From NCBI RefSeq assembly GCF_022399565.1, contig NZ_JAJTUT010000001.1, positions 496,001 through 560,000 of the forward strand: a DNA stretch of 64,000 nt. Reading direction: 5' to 3'. A model generated the notes under the pieces. It did no database searches. It worked only from the letters and a program-made list of their open reading frames with translations, and was not told the origin of the DNA. Positions 7,796 through 16,911 of this stretch are shown one piece after another (position 1 is the stretch's first letter; each line of letters begins with the position of its first letter). This DNA comes from Flavobacterium algicola. Lineage in GTDB: Bacteria > Bacteroidota > Bacteroidia > Flavobacteriales > Flavobacteriaceae. A program made the translations under genes and the position numbers.

Positions 7796-9082
7796 TTAAA
7801 AAGTTTTTGATACTTTATCTATTGCTTGAATAGTAAAATCTAAATCATCATAGGAAAGTGCATCAGTAATAAACCAAGTCTCATAAGCTGAAGGTGCGAT
7901 GTAAATTCCTTCTTGTAATAATCCATGAAAGAATTTCTTAAAAGTTTCGTTGTCACCGGCAGCTGCAGTTTTGAAATCTACTACAGGGGTAGCATCAAAA
8001 TGAACTGATATCATAGAACCAATTGTATTAATAGTAAAGACTACACCGTTTGCACGCAAAACTTTTTCTATCCCTGCTGCTAAATAAGCTGTCTTATCTG
8101 CTAGGCGTTGAAATATTTCAGCATCTTCATTCAAGGTTTGCAACATTGCCAAACCAGCTGCCATTGCTAGTGGATTACCTGATAAAGTTCCTGCTTGGTA
8201 AACTGGTCCTATTGGAGCTAAATAATTCATGATTTCGTTACGAGCTGCAAAAGCACCAACAGGTAAACCTCCTCCAATTACTTTTCCAAAGCAAACTATA
8301 TCAGCATCAACATTAAACAATTCTTGTACACCACCCTTTGCTAATCTAAAGCCGGTCATTACCTCATCAAAAATAAGTAAGATTCCGTTTTCTGTGCATA
8401 GCGTACGTAAACCTTCTAGAAAACCTTTTACGGGTGGGATACATCCCATATTACCTGCAACAGGTTCTACAATAATTGCTGCAATTTCACTTTTATTGGC
8501 TTCTATAACAGATTTTACATTTTCTAAATCATTGTAATTTGCGAGCAAGGTATCTTTTGCGGTTCCAGCAGTAACACCAGGGCTATTTGGAGATCCAAAA
8601 GTAATCGCTCCACTACCTGCTTGAATCAAAAATGAATCTGAATGTCCATGGTAGCAACCTGCAAATTTGATTATTTTATCGCGTTTTGTAAAACCTCGAG
8701 CAAGACGAATAGCACTCATACAAGCTTCCGTACCCGAATTCACAAAACGTATTTTATCTATATTAGGAACCATTGCAACTGCCAAAGCTGCAATTTGTGT
8801 CTCTAATTCTGTTGGCATACCAAATGATGTACCTAATTTTGCTTTTTCGATTACAGCATTAACTACCGGCTCAAAAGCATGACCCAAAATCATCGGACCC
8901 CATGAATTAATATAATCAATCAAACGGTTTCCGTCTTCATCATAAAGGTAAGCACCTTTAGCACTTTTTACAAAGATCGGTGTTCCACCAACGGCTTTAA
9001 ATGCTCTCACAGGCGAATTAACACCACCTGGAATTACTTTTTCTGCTTCAGCAAAAAGCTGACTACTTCTTTTATATAACAT
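7796..9082 (-). CDS. hemL: Glutamate-1-semialdehyde 2,1-aminomutase HemL
   Basis: A 428-residue class III aminotransferase-fold enzyme converting glutamate-1-semialdehyde to 5-aminolevulinate, the precursor of haem and other tetrapyrroles, in the cytoplasm. Signatures are [10 protein letters not shown] at 19-28, YHGHSD near 144, the cofactor aspartate in [11 protein letters not shown] and the PLP lysine in [14 protein letters not shown] (about Lys267). Length is that of the family. It is followed upstream on the same strand by a glucosaminidase gene with a 15-base gap, so the two may be co-transcribed. Confidence 0.97.
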   Translation of the reverse strand: MLYKRSSQLFAEAEKVIPGGVNSPVRAFKAVGGTPIFVKSAKGAYLYDEDGNRLIDYINSWGPMILGHAFEPVVNAVIEKAKLGTSFGMPTELETQIAALAVAMVPNIDKIRFVNSGTEACMSAIRLARGFTKRDKIIKFAGCYHGHSDSFLIQAGSGAITFGSPNSPGVTAGTAKDTLLANYNDLENVKSVIEANKSEIAAIIVEPVAGNMGCIPPVKGFLEGLRTLCTENGILLIFDEVMTGFRLAKGGVQELFNVDADIVCFGKVIGGGLPVGAFAARNEIMNYLAPIGPVYQAGTLSGNPLAMAAGLAMLQTLNEDAEIFQRLADKTAYLAAGIEKVLRANGVVFTINTIGSMISVHFDATPVVDFKTAAAGDNETFKKFFHGLLQEGIYIAPSAYETWFITDALSYDDLDFTIQAIDKVSKTF

Positions 9083-9097
9083 TGCTTGAAAGTTATT

Positions 9098-9844
9098 TTA
9101 GTTTATTTTTAGTTTCTGTCCTATAGAAATTGTATTGTCTGAAAGATTGTTTTTTCGAATTAAATCATCAACTGATACATTGTATCTTTTTGATATAGAA
9201 TATAATGTATCTCCTTTTTCTACCTCATGAGTATTGTTATTACCTCTTTTGGTTGATGTAGGTGAATAGTTTCTTCCTAAAACTTGCGCATCATATTGTG
9301 ATAAATCGTATGTTTCAATATACGTAATTAATTTGCTTGGGTACCTTGTATCTGTTGCATAACCAGCTGCGCGTAGTCCTTTTGCCCATCCTTCATAATC
9401 ATCTTTTTTCAAATTAAACAAACTAGCATATCGGCTGCCGCTGGTTAAAAAAACAGCATGATCCTCATAAGAGTCTGCTGGGTTACGGTATTTTCTAAAA
9501 CATTCTTGCCTCTTATCGTCATCATGATATATTGTCTCACCCAACCAGTTATTATGACATTTGATTCCGAAATGATTATTTGCATCTGCAGCCAATTCAC
9601 TTCTACCCGCTCCCGATTCCAAAATTCCTTGAGCCAAAATAATACTAGCCGGAATTCCGTACTTTTTCATATTACTCATAGCGACACCTTTGTATTGATC
9701 TACATAGCCATTAACCACTTGGTTTCTTGACATGGTACTCGAACTGGAATTTCTACTTTTCTTGGAAGTTGATGTTGTCGATTTTGAAGAGTGACAACTT
9801 ACGAAGGTCACTAATGAAAGGACTAAAACGAATTTCTTAATCAT
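9098..9844 (-). CDS. Peptidoglycan glucosaminidase with LysM domain, lipoprotein
   Basis: A 248-residue lipoprotein (signal peptide ending SCHSS, Cys17) with a Ser-rich linker, a glucosaminidase domain of the Mannosyl-glycoprotein endo-beta-N-acetylglucosaminidase family at about 45-195 (catalytic Glu in GILESGAGRSELA, then NNHFGIKCH and YRNPADSYEDHAVFL), and one C-terminal LysM domain (VEKGDTLYSISKRYNV... GQKLKIN, about 204-248). It cleaves glycan strands of peptidoglycan in the periplasm. Its start overlaps by 8 bases the 3' end of the PLP enzyme gene upstream, which points to one transcript. Confidence 0.9.
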   Translation of the reverse strand: MIKKFVLVLSLVTFVSCHSSKSTTSTSKKSRNSSSSTMSRNQVVNGYVDQYKGVAMSNMKKYGIPASIILAQGILESGAGRSELAADANNHFGIKCHNNWLGETIYHDDDKRQECFRKYRNPADSYEDHAVFLTSGSRYASLFNLKKDDYEGWAKGLRAAGYATDTRYPSKLITYIETYDLSQYDAQVLGRNYSPTSTKRGNNNTHEVEKGDTLYSISKRYNVSVDDLIRKNNLSDNTISIGQKLKIN

Positions 9845-10733
9845 GAATTTGTATTAAAGGTAATTTTTTGTTTTTCAATTTTGTATTCATTCCTGCTACG
9901 CCTTGTAAGCCGCCTGTATGTATGAGGAGTATTTTGGCATTTTCTTGAAAATAGCTTTTCTTAATCATCTCCATGATTCCAAATACCATTTTTCCTGTAT
10001 AAATAGGATCCAAAGGAATTTTTGTTTGTTTATAGAAATCATTTATAAAAGTGACCAATTCTGGGGTTATCTTACCATAACCGCCAAAATGATAGTCATG
10101 AATCAATTCCCAATTGTTGTTTTTTACAAAAGTACAAATTTCATCTTGTAAAAAATCGCCTTTTAAAGCTGGAAAACCCAAAACTTTTTGATGCGGCAGC
10201 GCACTGTCAATGATTCCCGAAATAGTTCCGCCTGTTCCTACCGCGCAACATACATAATCAAAGTCGGCATCATTCTCGGTTAGAATTTCTTTGCAGCCAT
10301 CAATGGCCAATGCATTTGTACCCCCTTCTGGAATTAGATAAAAGTCTCCCCATTTTTTTTTCAAATCATCTATAAAACTAGACTCTTCCTTTAAACGGTA
10401 GTTCTCCCTAGTGATAAATTCAAATTCCATTCCGCATTCTTGTGCAAATTTAAGTGTGGGATTGTCTTGAATTTTGCTTGCCAGTTCCTCACCACGTATG
10501 AGTCCGATTGTTTTAAAACCTTGCTCTTTACCAGCAAACGCAACAGCTGCAATATGATTCGAATAAGCGCCACCAAAAGTTAGCAAAGTAGCTGCTCCTT
10601 CCTCTTTAGCTTGCAGTAAATTGTATTTTAGTTTTCGAAATTTATTACCTGAAATAAAGGGATGAATCAAGTCTTCACGTTTGATAACAACCGTTATATT
10701 TTTGGGAAACGCTAAATTTAAGGACTGATTCAA
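9837..10733 (-). CDS. PLP-dependent enzyme, ACC deaminase/D-cysteine desulfhydrase family
   Basis: A 298-residue fold-type II PLP enzyme. The Schiff-base lysine lies in GNKFRKLKYNL near residue 35, followed by TFGGAYSNHIAAVA at about 53-66 (the AYSNH phosphate/substrate motif) and GTGGTISGI in the cofactor-phosphate loop near 165. Members either open 1-aminocyclopropane-1-carboxylate or release H2S from D-cysteine; most bacterial copies without plant contacts act as D-cysteine desulfhydrases, which is the more likely role. At 298 residues it is slightly shorter than the usual 325-340. Confidence 0.85.
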   Translation of the reverse strand: MNQSLNLAFPKNITVVIKREDLIHPFISGNKFRKLKYNLLQAKEEGAATLLTFGGAYSNHIAAVAFAGKEQGFKTIGLIRGEELASKIQDNPTLKFAQECGMEFEFITRENYRLKEESSFIDDLKKKWGDFYLIPEGGTNALAIDGCKEILTENDADFDYVCCAVGTGGTISGIIDSALPHQKVLGFPALKGDFLQDEICTFVKNNNWELIHDYHFGGYGKITPELVTFINDFYKQTKIPLDPIYTGKMVFGIMEMIKKSYFQENAKILLIHTGGLQGVAGMNTKLKNKKLPLIQIHD

Positions 10734-10859
10734 TTGGAAGTAGTTTTTACAAAGGTATCATCAAAACGTAAAAAAGGAAACTTTTATTTGGTATATAACA
10801 TAATTTTATTCTTTGATTTCAAAAATGTGCTTGCCGAGAAAAACAAAATCAGGATGTGT

Positions 10860-10967
10860 ATGCGTGAAGGATAGTAGTGGAGCTCTTTTTTATTTTGCTT
10901 TTTCTGCAAGATAAAAAAAGCGGGAACGAATAGCCTGACCCGTAGTTTTTACGAAGGGGCACGCCCT
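10860..10967 (-). repeat. Family A structured intergenic repeat, copy 2
   Basis: Minus-strand order: GGGCGTGCCCC, CGGGTCAGGCTATTCG, central hairpin, ACTATCCTTCACGCA. The central stem here is TTTTTTAT/ATAAAAAA around TTGC/GCAA with loop TTTTTCT (plus strand). It begins 8 bases after the stop codon of the minus-strand gene ending at 10976, the same placement as copies 1 and 3. Confidence 0.75.
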
Positions 10968-10975
10968 AAAAATAT

Positions 10976-11314
10976 TTAGATTTTTGATCGAATGTATGAT
11001 AGGAATTTGAAAGCTTTGCGTTGGTGCAGGTAGTCCAAATTAGATTCATTGGCATAGGCTTCTCTTTCAAAACTTATATTTTTGTAGGCAATATACTTGT
11101 CTTTATATTGTATCAATCTAATGAGATATTCTAAGCCATACCATAGAAAAAAAGGAATGATTAAAAGTTCTATTTGCTGCTTAAGATGGATTTTTTCGTG
11201 ATTAATAAATACAACATTGACTTTGTCTGCAGCATATTTCATAAATACGAAAGGAAAGAGTGTCAAACCTCGAAAACTCTTTGGCGTTAAATATTTGGTA
11301 ACAACAAAAAACAT
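10976..11314 (-). CDS. Small membrane-associated protein with HExxH motif
   Basis: A 112-residue protein I know only as an uncharacterised Bacteroidota family. It contains HEKIH at residues 39-43 within a helix (INHEKIHLKQQIELL), a hydrophobic segment at about 50-62 (IIPFFLWYGLEYL), and FEREAYANE at 82-90. HExxH followed about 40 residues later by a Glu-containing helix is the zinc-binding pattern of gluzincin proteases, so it may be a minimal zincin, but this is inference and the protein is very short. Its stop codon is followed directly by a family A repeat. Confidence 0.6.
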   Translation of the reverse strand: MFFVVTKYLTPKSFRGLTLFPFVFMKYAADKVNVVFINHEKIHLKQQIELLIIPFFLWYGLEYLIRLIQYKDKYIAYKNISFEREAYANESNLDYLHQRKAFKFLSYIRSKI

Positions 11315-11375
11315 TGCTTATAAATTTATAATTTTGCTTGAAAGACTTCTATCTTTATCGATCTAATTTGATAGC

Positions 11376-11552
11376 ATGGATGACCAAAGTAACAAAAATA
11401 AATTGATTGAAGGAGAAGATTTTTACTATACACCCGAGGGTTACAAATGCTTAACCGAAAAGCACCACCTCAAGAGAGGGTATTGTTGTAAGAATGGTTG
11501 CCGACACTGCCCTTATGGTTACGACAAGAAAACTGGTAGAATAAAAAAATAA
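11376..11552 (+). CDS. DUF5522 family small Cys-rich protein
   Basis: A 58-codon gene from ATG 11376 to TAA 11552. The product has the DUF5522 pattern: DFYYTPEGYKCLTEKHHLKRG followed by YCCKNGCRHCPYGY, with four cysteines plus a His in the second half that could hold a metal ion. The family is widespread in Bacteroidota and has no known function. The start is chosen because it is the only ATG ahead of the conserved segment. The next gene begins 81 bases later on the same strand. Confidence 0.85.
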   Translation: MDDQSNKNKLIEGEDFYYTPEGYKCLTEKHHLKRGYCCKNGCRHCPYGYDKKTGRIKK

Positions 11553-11633
11553 ATTTTGATTGGTATGATTTTTGAGTTATTAAAAATACCACAACTTATT
11601 ATACTTCAGATTGATAACTAAAATATTTTTATT

Positions 11634-12173
11634 ATGAAAACTCTTAAACTCCTACCCTTATTTTTAATTTTAATCTTGACCTCATGTACTAGTGTGCGTG
11701 TGAATGCAGATTACGACTCACAAGTTGATTTTACTCAATTTAAAACATATGCCTTTCATAAGAACGGCGTTGATAAAGTTCAGGTATCTGAATTAGATAA
11801 AAGACGTATTCTACGCGCAATTGATGATGAGATGACAAAAAAAGGTTACACCAAAAGTGATAATCCAGATATGTTAATTAATATATTGACCAAAGAGAGA
11901 GAACGTCTAAATGTAAATCAATTTAATGCTGGCTGGGGTTACGGCTGGGGATGGAGAAACCCGATGTTTATGATGGGCGGAAACTCTTTTGTCAATGCGA
12001 CCACAGAGGGAACTTTATACATTGATTTAATCGATGCCAAAAAGAAAGAATTAATTTGGGAAGGTGAAGGAATTGGATCATTGACAGAAAACAGATCTAG
12101 GAAAGAAGAACAAATAAATGAATTTGTTGCTAAAATTATCGCTCAATTTCCGCCAACACAGGATAAAAAATAA
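11634..12173 (+). CDS. DUF4136 domain lipoprotein
   Basis: A 179-residue lipoprotein (signal MKTLKLLPLFLILILTSC, Cys18) with the DUF4136 layout: VNADYDSQVDFTQFKTYAF at 24-42, DEMTKKGYTKSDNPDMLINI in the middle, a Gly/Trp-rich WGYGWGWRNP segment and the terminal strand TLYIDLIDAKKKELIWEGEG near 127-146. The family is common in Bacteroidota and Proteobacteria envelopes, with no biochemical role known to me. A strong terminator follows at 12331 after a 157-base spacer. Confidence 0.88.
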   Translation: MKTLKLLPLFLILILTSCTSVRVNADYDSQVDFTQFKTYAFHKNGVDKVQVSELDKRRILRAIDDEMTKKGYTKSDNPDMLINILTKERERLNVNQFNAGWGYGWGWRNPMFMMGGNSFVNATTEGTLYIDLIDAKKKELIWEGEGIGSLTENRSRKEEQINEFVAKIIAQFPPTQDKK

Positions 12174-12330
12174 GAATGAACTAGTATAGTTATTTCTATA
12201 TGCTTATTTTTACACTCGAATTAAACTATTGACCCGAATTAACTACTATTAATACCATTTTAACCACATTGTATTTTATATTGATGTAAAGATGTTATTT
12301 ATACGAGTCTATGATAAACTTAATAAAATC

Positions 12331-12358
12331 AACCTCTCGCTTTGAGAGGTTTTTTTTT
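12331..12358 (+). terminator. Rho-independent terminator upstream of ilvA
   Basis: Stem AACCTCTC (12331-12338) with GAGAGGTT (12344-12351), a 5-base loop and nine T. It is 157 bases past the DUF4136 gene and only 18 bases before the ilvA start codon. It may therefore end upstream transcription or, if ilvA transcription starts before it, act as an attenuator. Confidence 0.8.
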
Positions 12359-12375
12359 ATTTAAAAAAGAAAAAA

Positions 12376-13620
12376 ATGAATTTGTTTGCCGAAGTAGAAG
12401 CTGCCCAATTACAATTAAAAGATGTTGTACCAAGTACCCCTCTCCAAAAAAACCTGAATTTATCTGATGAATTTGGTGCTACTATATTACTAAAAAGAGA
12501 GGATTTGCAGATTGTACGTTCTTATAAAATTCGTGGAGCTTACAATAAAATTAGTAGTTTGAATGATAGTGAGAAACAACAAGCTATTGTATGTGCCAGT
12601 GCAGGTAATCATGCTCAGGGTGTGGCTTATTCTTGTCATTTGCTCGAAATAAAAGGTACAATATACATGCCTAGCACAACGCCTAAGCAAAAGGTAAAGC
12701 AGGTCCAATTATTTGGAAAGTCATTTGTCGAAATTGTTTTGACAGGAGACACATTTGACGATGCATTTGCCGCCGCAATGGAAGATGCTACCAAAAATAA
12801 TAAAATATTCATTCACCCTTTTGATGATCCTAAAGTTATTGCGGGCCAAGGTACGGTAGGTCTCGAAATTTTGGAAGCTTTTAAAAACCCAATTGACTAT
12901 TTATTTTTACCTATTGGCGGCGGTGGACTAGCAGCGGGAGTTTCGACTGTTTTTAAGCAATTAAGCCCCAAAACCCATATTATCGGAGTCGAACCAAAAG
13001 GGGCTCCAGCTATGCAAAATTCTATCGCACGTGGTCAAAACACGGTTTTGCAATCTATTGACAAATTTGTTGATGGTGCTGCCGTAAAACAAGTAGGACA
13101 GCACACGTTTGAAATTTGCCAAAAAAATCTAAGCGATATCGTTTTGGTACCCGAAGGAAAAGTATGCACTACAATTTTGCGCTTGTATAATGAGGAAGCT
13201 ATGGTTGTTGAACCTGCAGGAGCCTTAACCATTGCGGCCCTTGAATTTTATAAAAAAGAAATAAAAGGAAAAACTGTAGTTTGTGTAGTAAGTGGTAGTA
13301 ATAATGATATCGAACGTACAGCCGAAATCAAAGAACGATCTCTGCTTTATGAAGGATTAATGCATTACTTTTTAATTCAGTTTCCACAACGTCCCGGAGC
13401 TTTAAAAGAGTTTGTAAATGATATTTTGGGACCTACAGATGACATCACTTACTTTCAATACAATAAAAAAACCAATCGCGAAGTAGGCTCAGTTGTCGTT
13501 GGCTTAGAATTAAAAAATAGAGATGACATTAATCCGATAAGATCAAATATGACTAAAACAGGATTTGAATACAAGTATCTTAATGAATTGCCTGAGCTTT
13601 ACACGCAACTTATTGGTTAA
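12376..13620 (+). CDS. ilvA: Threonine ammonia-lyase (threonine dehydratase) IlvA
   Basis: A 414-residue PLP enzyme that deaminates threonine to 2-oxobutanoate, the first step of isoleucine synthesis. The PLP lysine is Lys51 in VRSYKIRGAYNK. The ASAGNHAQGVA motif follows near 75-86 and the phosphate loop is PIGGGGLAAGV near 180. Residues from about 325 form one ACT-like regulatory domain (LIQFPQRPGALKEFVNDILG), so feedback control by isoleucine is expected. The length fits the single-ACT form. A truncated haemoglobin gene starts 9 bases after the stop. Confidence 0.93.
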   Translation: MNLFAEVEAAQLQLKDVVPSTPLQKNLNLSDEFGATILLKREDLQIVRSYKIRGAYNKISSLNDSEKQQAIVCASAGNHAQGVAYSCHLLEIKGTIYMPSTTPKQKVKQVQLFGKSFVEIVLTGDTFDDAFAAAMEDATKNNKIFIHPFDDPKVIAGQGTVGLEILEAFKNPIDYLFLPIGGGGLAAGVSTVFKQLSPKTHIIGVEPKGAPAMQNSIARGQNTVLQSIDKFVDGAAVKQVGQHTFEICQKNLSDIVLVPEGKVCTTILRLYNEEAMVVEPAGALTIAALEFYKKEIKGKTVVCVVSGSNNDIERTAEIKERSLLYEGLMHYFLIQFPQRPGALKEFVNDILGPTDDITYFQYNKKTNREVGSVVVGLELKNRDDINPIRSNMTKTGFEYKYLNELPELYTQLIG

Positions 13621-13629
13621 TAAGATAAA

Positions 13630-14055
13630 GTGAAATTATACATCAAAAACAATATTATGCCTCTAGAAGATATCAAAACCATTGAAGATATAAAGTTATT
13701 GGTAAATACTTTTTATTCAAAAGTACAAGAAGATCCATTTATCGGACCGATTTTTAATGAGAAAATCGCAAATCGCTGGCCTGATCATCTGGAGAAAATG
13801 TACCGTTTCTGGCAAACAATTTTACTCGAAGTTCATACGTATTCGGGAAGTCCGTTTCCACCCCACAAGCATCTTCCAGTTGAGAAAGAACATTTTGATC
13901 GCTGGATGGAAATCTTTATTGCAACAGTAGATAATTTATTTACGGGTGCTATAGCAGATGAAGCGAAATTAAGAGCCAAAAACATGGCAGATATGTTTCA
14001 TTATAAAATCAATTATTTTCGAAATGAAGCGCAAAACAATACTATCAAAAACTAA
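13630..14055 (+). CDS. Group III truncated haemoglobin
   Basis: A short globin of 141 residues from GTG 13630, or 132 residues from ATG 13657 (MPLEDIK), which I consider the likelier start because the family begins close to this point. Conserved group III features are VNTFYSKVQEDPFIGPIF, the B/E region WPDHLEKMYRFWQTILL and the proximal haem ligand region FPPHKHLPVEKEHFDRW. Such proteins bind haem and O2 or NO in the cytoplasm. It follows ilvA by 9 bases and precedes a phytase-like lipoprotein gene by 11 bases, so the three are probably one transcript. Confidence 0.88.
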   Translation: MKLYIKNNIMPLEDIKTIEDIKLLVNTFYSKVQEDPFIGPIFNEKIANRWPDHLEKMYRFWQTILLEVHTYSGSPFPPHKHLPVEKEHFDRWMEIFIATVDNLFTGAIADEAKLRAKNMADMFHYKINYFRNEAQNNTIKN

Positions 14056-14066
14056 TATATTTCCTC

Positions 14067-15197
14067 ATGCGTAAATTATTTTTTCTTGCATTATCAACTT
14101 TAAGCATTCTTTCTTGCAGTGGTCTTAAAACATCAACTGATAAAAATGAAGCTCCTACTTTAAAATTTGTAGATGCTGTTGAAGTTCCCTACAATACAGA
14201 ATTTAAAAACACTTTGGTTGGCGGTTTATCAAGTATTGATTACGACGCTGATAATGAACTGTACTACTTTATTTGTGATGATAAGTCAAGCTTTAACGAT
14301 GCTCGGTTTTACACTGCCAAAATCCCTTTACAATCAAATAAAATTGAAAGTGTGGATTTTCAAAATGTAGTAACATTAAAAAATGCCAAAGGAGAAAGTT
14401 ACAGCGATTATGACAAATTTCCAGACACTTCTTCCGATCCCGAAGAATTGCGTTATAACTCAAAAACAAAAACTGTGGCATGGAGCAGTGAAGGTGCACG
14501 CGTAGTTTCAAAAAATACCACAATTCTACAAGACCCAACCTTGCAAGAGGCGACATTAAACGGAATTTACAGTGACACCTATACATTACCTTCTAATTTA
14601 AAAATGAAAATAGAAGAAAAAGGACCGCGCAATAATGGTGTTCTCGAAGGTCTAACTTTTGATAAGGAGTACAAAACACTTTATACAAATATCGAAGAAC
14701 CACTTTATGAAGATGGTGCAAAAGCAACTACTTCTGCTGGAGGTTTGATTCGGTTTTATCAATTTGACGTAAAATCAAAACAAAATACAGCGCAGTACGC
14801 CTATCTTTTGGAGCCGATTGCAACGGAACCTATTCCTGCAAATGGCTTTGCGGTAAACGGAATATCGTCTATTTTATATTATGACCAAAATCGCCTATTA
14901 ACGGTAGAACGCTCTTATTCTGTAGGGAGACAATCCTGCTCAATAAAAGTGTATTTGTCAGACATATCGAAAGCGACTAATGTAAAAAACATGGCTTCGC
15001 TGCAAAATCAAGATATTAAACTTGCTACCAAAAAATTAGTCTTAGACATGGATGACTTAGGGATTTTTATTGACAACATCGAAGGGATTACTTTTGGTCC
15101 TAAATTATCCAATGGCAAGCAATCAATTTTATTTGTAAGTGACAACAATTTCTCTGACAAACAAAAGACTCAAATATTGTTATTTGAAGTTGAGTAG
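14067..15197 (+). CDS. Esterase-like activity of phytase family lipoprotein
   Basis: A 376-residue lipoprotein (signal ending LSILSCSG, Cys17) with the esterase-like phytase domain: VGGLSSIDYDADNELYYFICDD near 51-72, ARFYTAKI, DPEELRYNSKTKTVAWSSEG near 125-150, NNGVLEGLTFDKEYKTLYTNIE and the closing DNIEGITFGPKL...ILFVSDNNF. The family forms a beta-propeller and is named from similarity to a phytase with esterase activity; the natural substrate is unknown. It ends the ilvA transcript before a strong terminator. Confidence 0.85.
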   Translation: MRKLFFLALSTLSILSCSGLKTSTDKNEAPTLKFVDAVEVPYNTEFKNTLVGGLSSIDYDADNELYYFICDDKSSFNDARFYTAKIPLQSNKIESVDFQNVVTLKNAKGESYSDYDKFPDTSSDPEELRYNSKTKTVAWSSEGARVVSKNTTILQDPTLQEATLNGIYSDTYTLPSNLKMKIEEKGPRNNGVLEGLTFDKEYKTLYTNIEEPLYEDGAKATTSAGGLIRFYQFDVKSKQNTAQYAYLLEPIATEPIPANGFAVNGISSILYYDQNRLLTVERSYSVGRQSCSIKVYLSDISKATNVKNMASLQNQDIKLATKKLVLDMDDLGIFIDNIEGITFGPKLSNGKQSILFVSDNNFSDKQKTQILLFEVE

Positions 15198-15212
15198 ATT
15201 GTTCTTGCTATT

Positions 15213-15258
15213 AAAAAACAAAAGCTACAACCTATCTAAGTTGTAGCTTTTGTTTTTA
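15213..15258. terminator. Bidirectional terminator
   Basis: Stem AAAACAAAAGCTACAAC with GTTGTAGCTTTTGTTTT, perfect over 17 bp, and an 8-base loop, between the convergent ends of the phytase-like gene (15197) and the DUF4230 gene (15302). A-rich and T-rich flanks suit both directions. Confidence 0.9.
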
Positions 15259-15301
15259 TTTTACTAAATGTATTATTGTATCAAACTACTAAAGCGTTTT
15301 A

Positions 15302-15958
15302 TTATCCTTTGATCTTTACATCCAAATCAGAATCATCATTCACTGCTTCACCGTCGTACTGCAATTTCCAACCCATGGATTTTGTCACAATCAGTAATTT
15401 TGACAATTCAGACACGAATCGATTTTTTGCATTTTTCTTCAGGGAGGAGCTTTCTACTTTCTTGGCAATGTTTGCTTTTGCGATTTTTGCAATTTTGTTG
15501 TAATCATCACCCGTAAATTCATTCATACGACTCGATTCTGTATCGTAATATTTAAGATCGGTACTTATTTTGATTTCTTCTTTTGGAATGTTAACAATGT
15601 TAACCACTTTATTTATAGAATCAATATCATACTTCACCAAACTCAAATCAAACCCAACTGTTACATCTGCGTTAACGATGACTAAGGCTTTCTTTTCAAA
15701 AGCGATTAAATTGCCTAAATATTTTTTATTGTCTTTGTAAGTTAGTACCTCGGCAAAATGGCCTTCTGTCACTACCAATTTTCCAACATTCTTTATTTGT
15801 TGTTCAATTAGAGCGGTATCGTATTCAACAGTGGAACTGTCCTCCTTTTTGGTAAAGTATTGGTATCCCAAAAAAAGTACAATCGCTACCAAAATTAGTA
15901 TTATCCATTTTCTGAATTCGTTAAAATACGAGAGCATATTTCTTTCTGTAGTCATCAT
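15302..15958 (-). CDS. DUF4230 domain membrane-anchored protein
   Basis: A 218-residue protein with one N-terminal membrane helix (WIILILVAIVLFLGYQYF, about 18-35) and a DUF4230 domain: IKNVGKLVVTEGHFAEVLTY at 52-71, a strand-rich middle with VGFDLSLVKYDID, and a C-terminal helix carrying SELSKLLIVTKSMGWKLQ. The family is common in Bacteroidota with no known activity. Its start codon overlaps the stop codon of the GSCFA gene by one base (TAATG), so the two are translationally coupled. Confidence 0.85.
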   Translation of the reverse strand: MMTTERNMLSYFNEFRKWIILILVAIVLFLGYQYFTKKEDSSTVEYDTALIEQQIKNVGKLVVTEGHFAEVLTYKDNKKYLGNLIAFEKKALVIVNADVTVGFDLSLVKYDIDSINKVVNIVNIPKEEIKISTDLKYYDTESSRMNEFTGDDYNKIAKIAKANIAKKVESSSLKKNAKNRFVSELSKLLIVTKSMGWKLQYDGEAVNDDSDLDVKIKG

Positions 15959-16911
15959 TAAAATTTAATGTTTGGGTATTCGACTGCTAAATTATTAATT
16001 TTATTATTCAGTTTGAGTAAAAACTTTTGATGGCTGACCGATTCAAGATTGAATGGTTTATGTCCTAAGCTTTTCTGAATGGAATCAACGGCTGCCATAG
16101 CATCAAACACTGATTCGCTAATAGCCGTCTCCTGAAATCGCCCCCAAATAAAATCAACAGCCAGTTCGCTAGGGTGTAACATATCTGCTGCATAAAATCG
16201 ATAATCTCTTAGTTCATCCATCATAATTTCGTACGAAGGAAAGTAACTGCACAACGCATCTGTCTTAATGAAACTATGAATTGCTGTAATCAAATGTGCT
16301 TTGCTCAACGTATTTTCTACATAACCATCCTTTATGTGACGCACAGGAGAAACAGTAAAAATAAATTTAGCTCCTGGATTTAAAGTCTGGATTAAACTAA
16401 CTGTAGAATCGATAGCTGTTTGAATAGCGACTATCGAAAGTAGCTCTTTCGTAAACTCCTTTTGTGGCACTTTGTGGCAATTAGCAACTATTTGATTATT
16501 ATCATTCAATCGATAGACCCAAGATGTGCCGTAGGTAATTTGAAAATGAGTTGCCTCGTTTATATGACTATGGGTCTGTTTAACAAGTTTATTTAGATTT
16601 GCTAAAAAAACCTCTTTGTCTGGATTCGAAAGTTCGGAATGTAGCTCGTAACAATGCCACAGATCATTGTGAAAGAAAATATCGCTTTCGATAAAAAATC
16701 TTTTCTGCACCGCACGTTCTATTAAAATTTGAATAGAAACCGGGTTGAAGATTATCCCAAATGGGTTACAAAAATTTTGAAATTTGTAGTAATCTAATTT
16801 ATTGGCAATATTGACTGCAAAGCAAGACCCTATAGAAACAATTTTCGAATTATAATCTATCGGATAACTGCTTTTTAAAATTGGTATTTTCAGTCTAAAT
16901 TCCATTTGCAA
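15958..16911 (-). CDS. GSCFA family protein (SGNH/GDSL-like hydrolase)
   Basis: A 317-residue protein with the eponymous IGSCFAVNIANKLD near residues 27-40, followed by NPFGIIFNPVSI, a conserved TYGTSWVYR block near 125-133, FTVSPVRHIKDG near 186-197 and a late DMLHPSELAVDFIWGRF near 240-256. The GS and DxxHP pair resembles the Ser and Asp-His parts of an SGNH esterase triad, so hydrolysis of an acyl ester is likely, but no substrate is known. Coupled to the DUF4230 gene downstream; a lipoprotein gene ends directly before it. Confidence 0.88.
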   Translation of the reverse strand: MQMEFRLKIPILKSSYPIDYNSKIVSIGSCFAVNIANKLDYYKFQNFCNPFGIIFNPVSIQILIERAVQKRFFIESDIFFHNDLWHCYELHSELSNPDKEVFLANLNKLVKQTHSHINEATHFQITYGTSWVYRLNDNNQIVANCHKVPQKEFTKELLSIVAIQTAIDSTVSLIQTLNPGAKFIFTVSPVRHIKDGYVENTLSKAHLITAIHSFIKTDALCSYFPSYEIMMDELRDYRFYAADMLHPSELAVDFIWGRFQETAISESVFDAMAAVDSIQKSLGHKPFNLESVSHQKFLLKLNNKINNLAVEYPNIKF

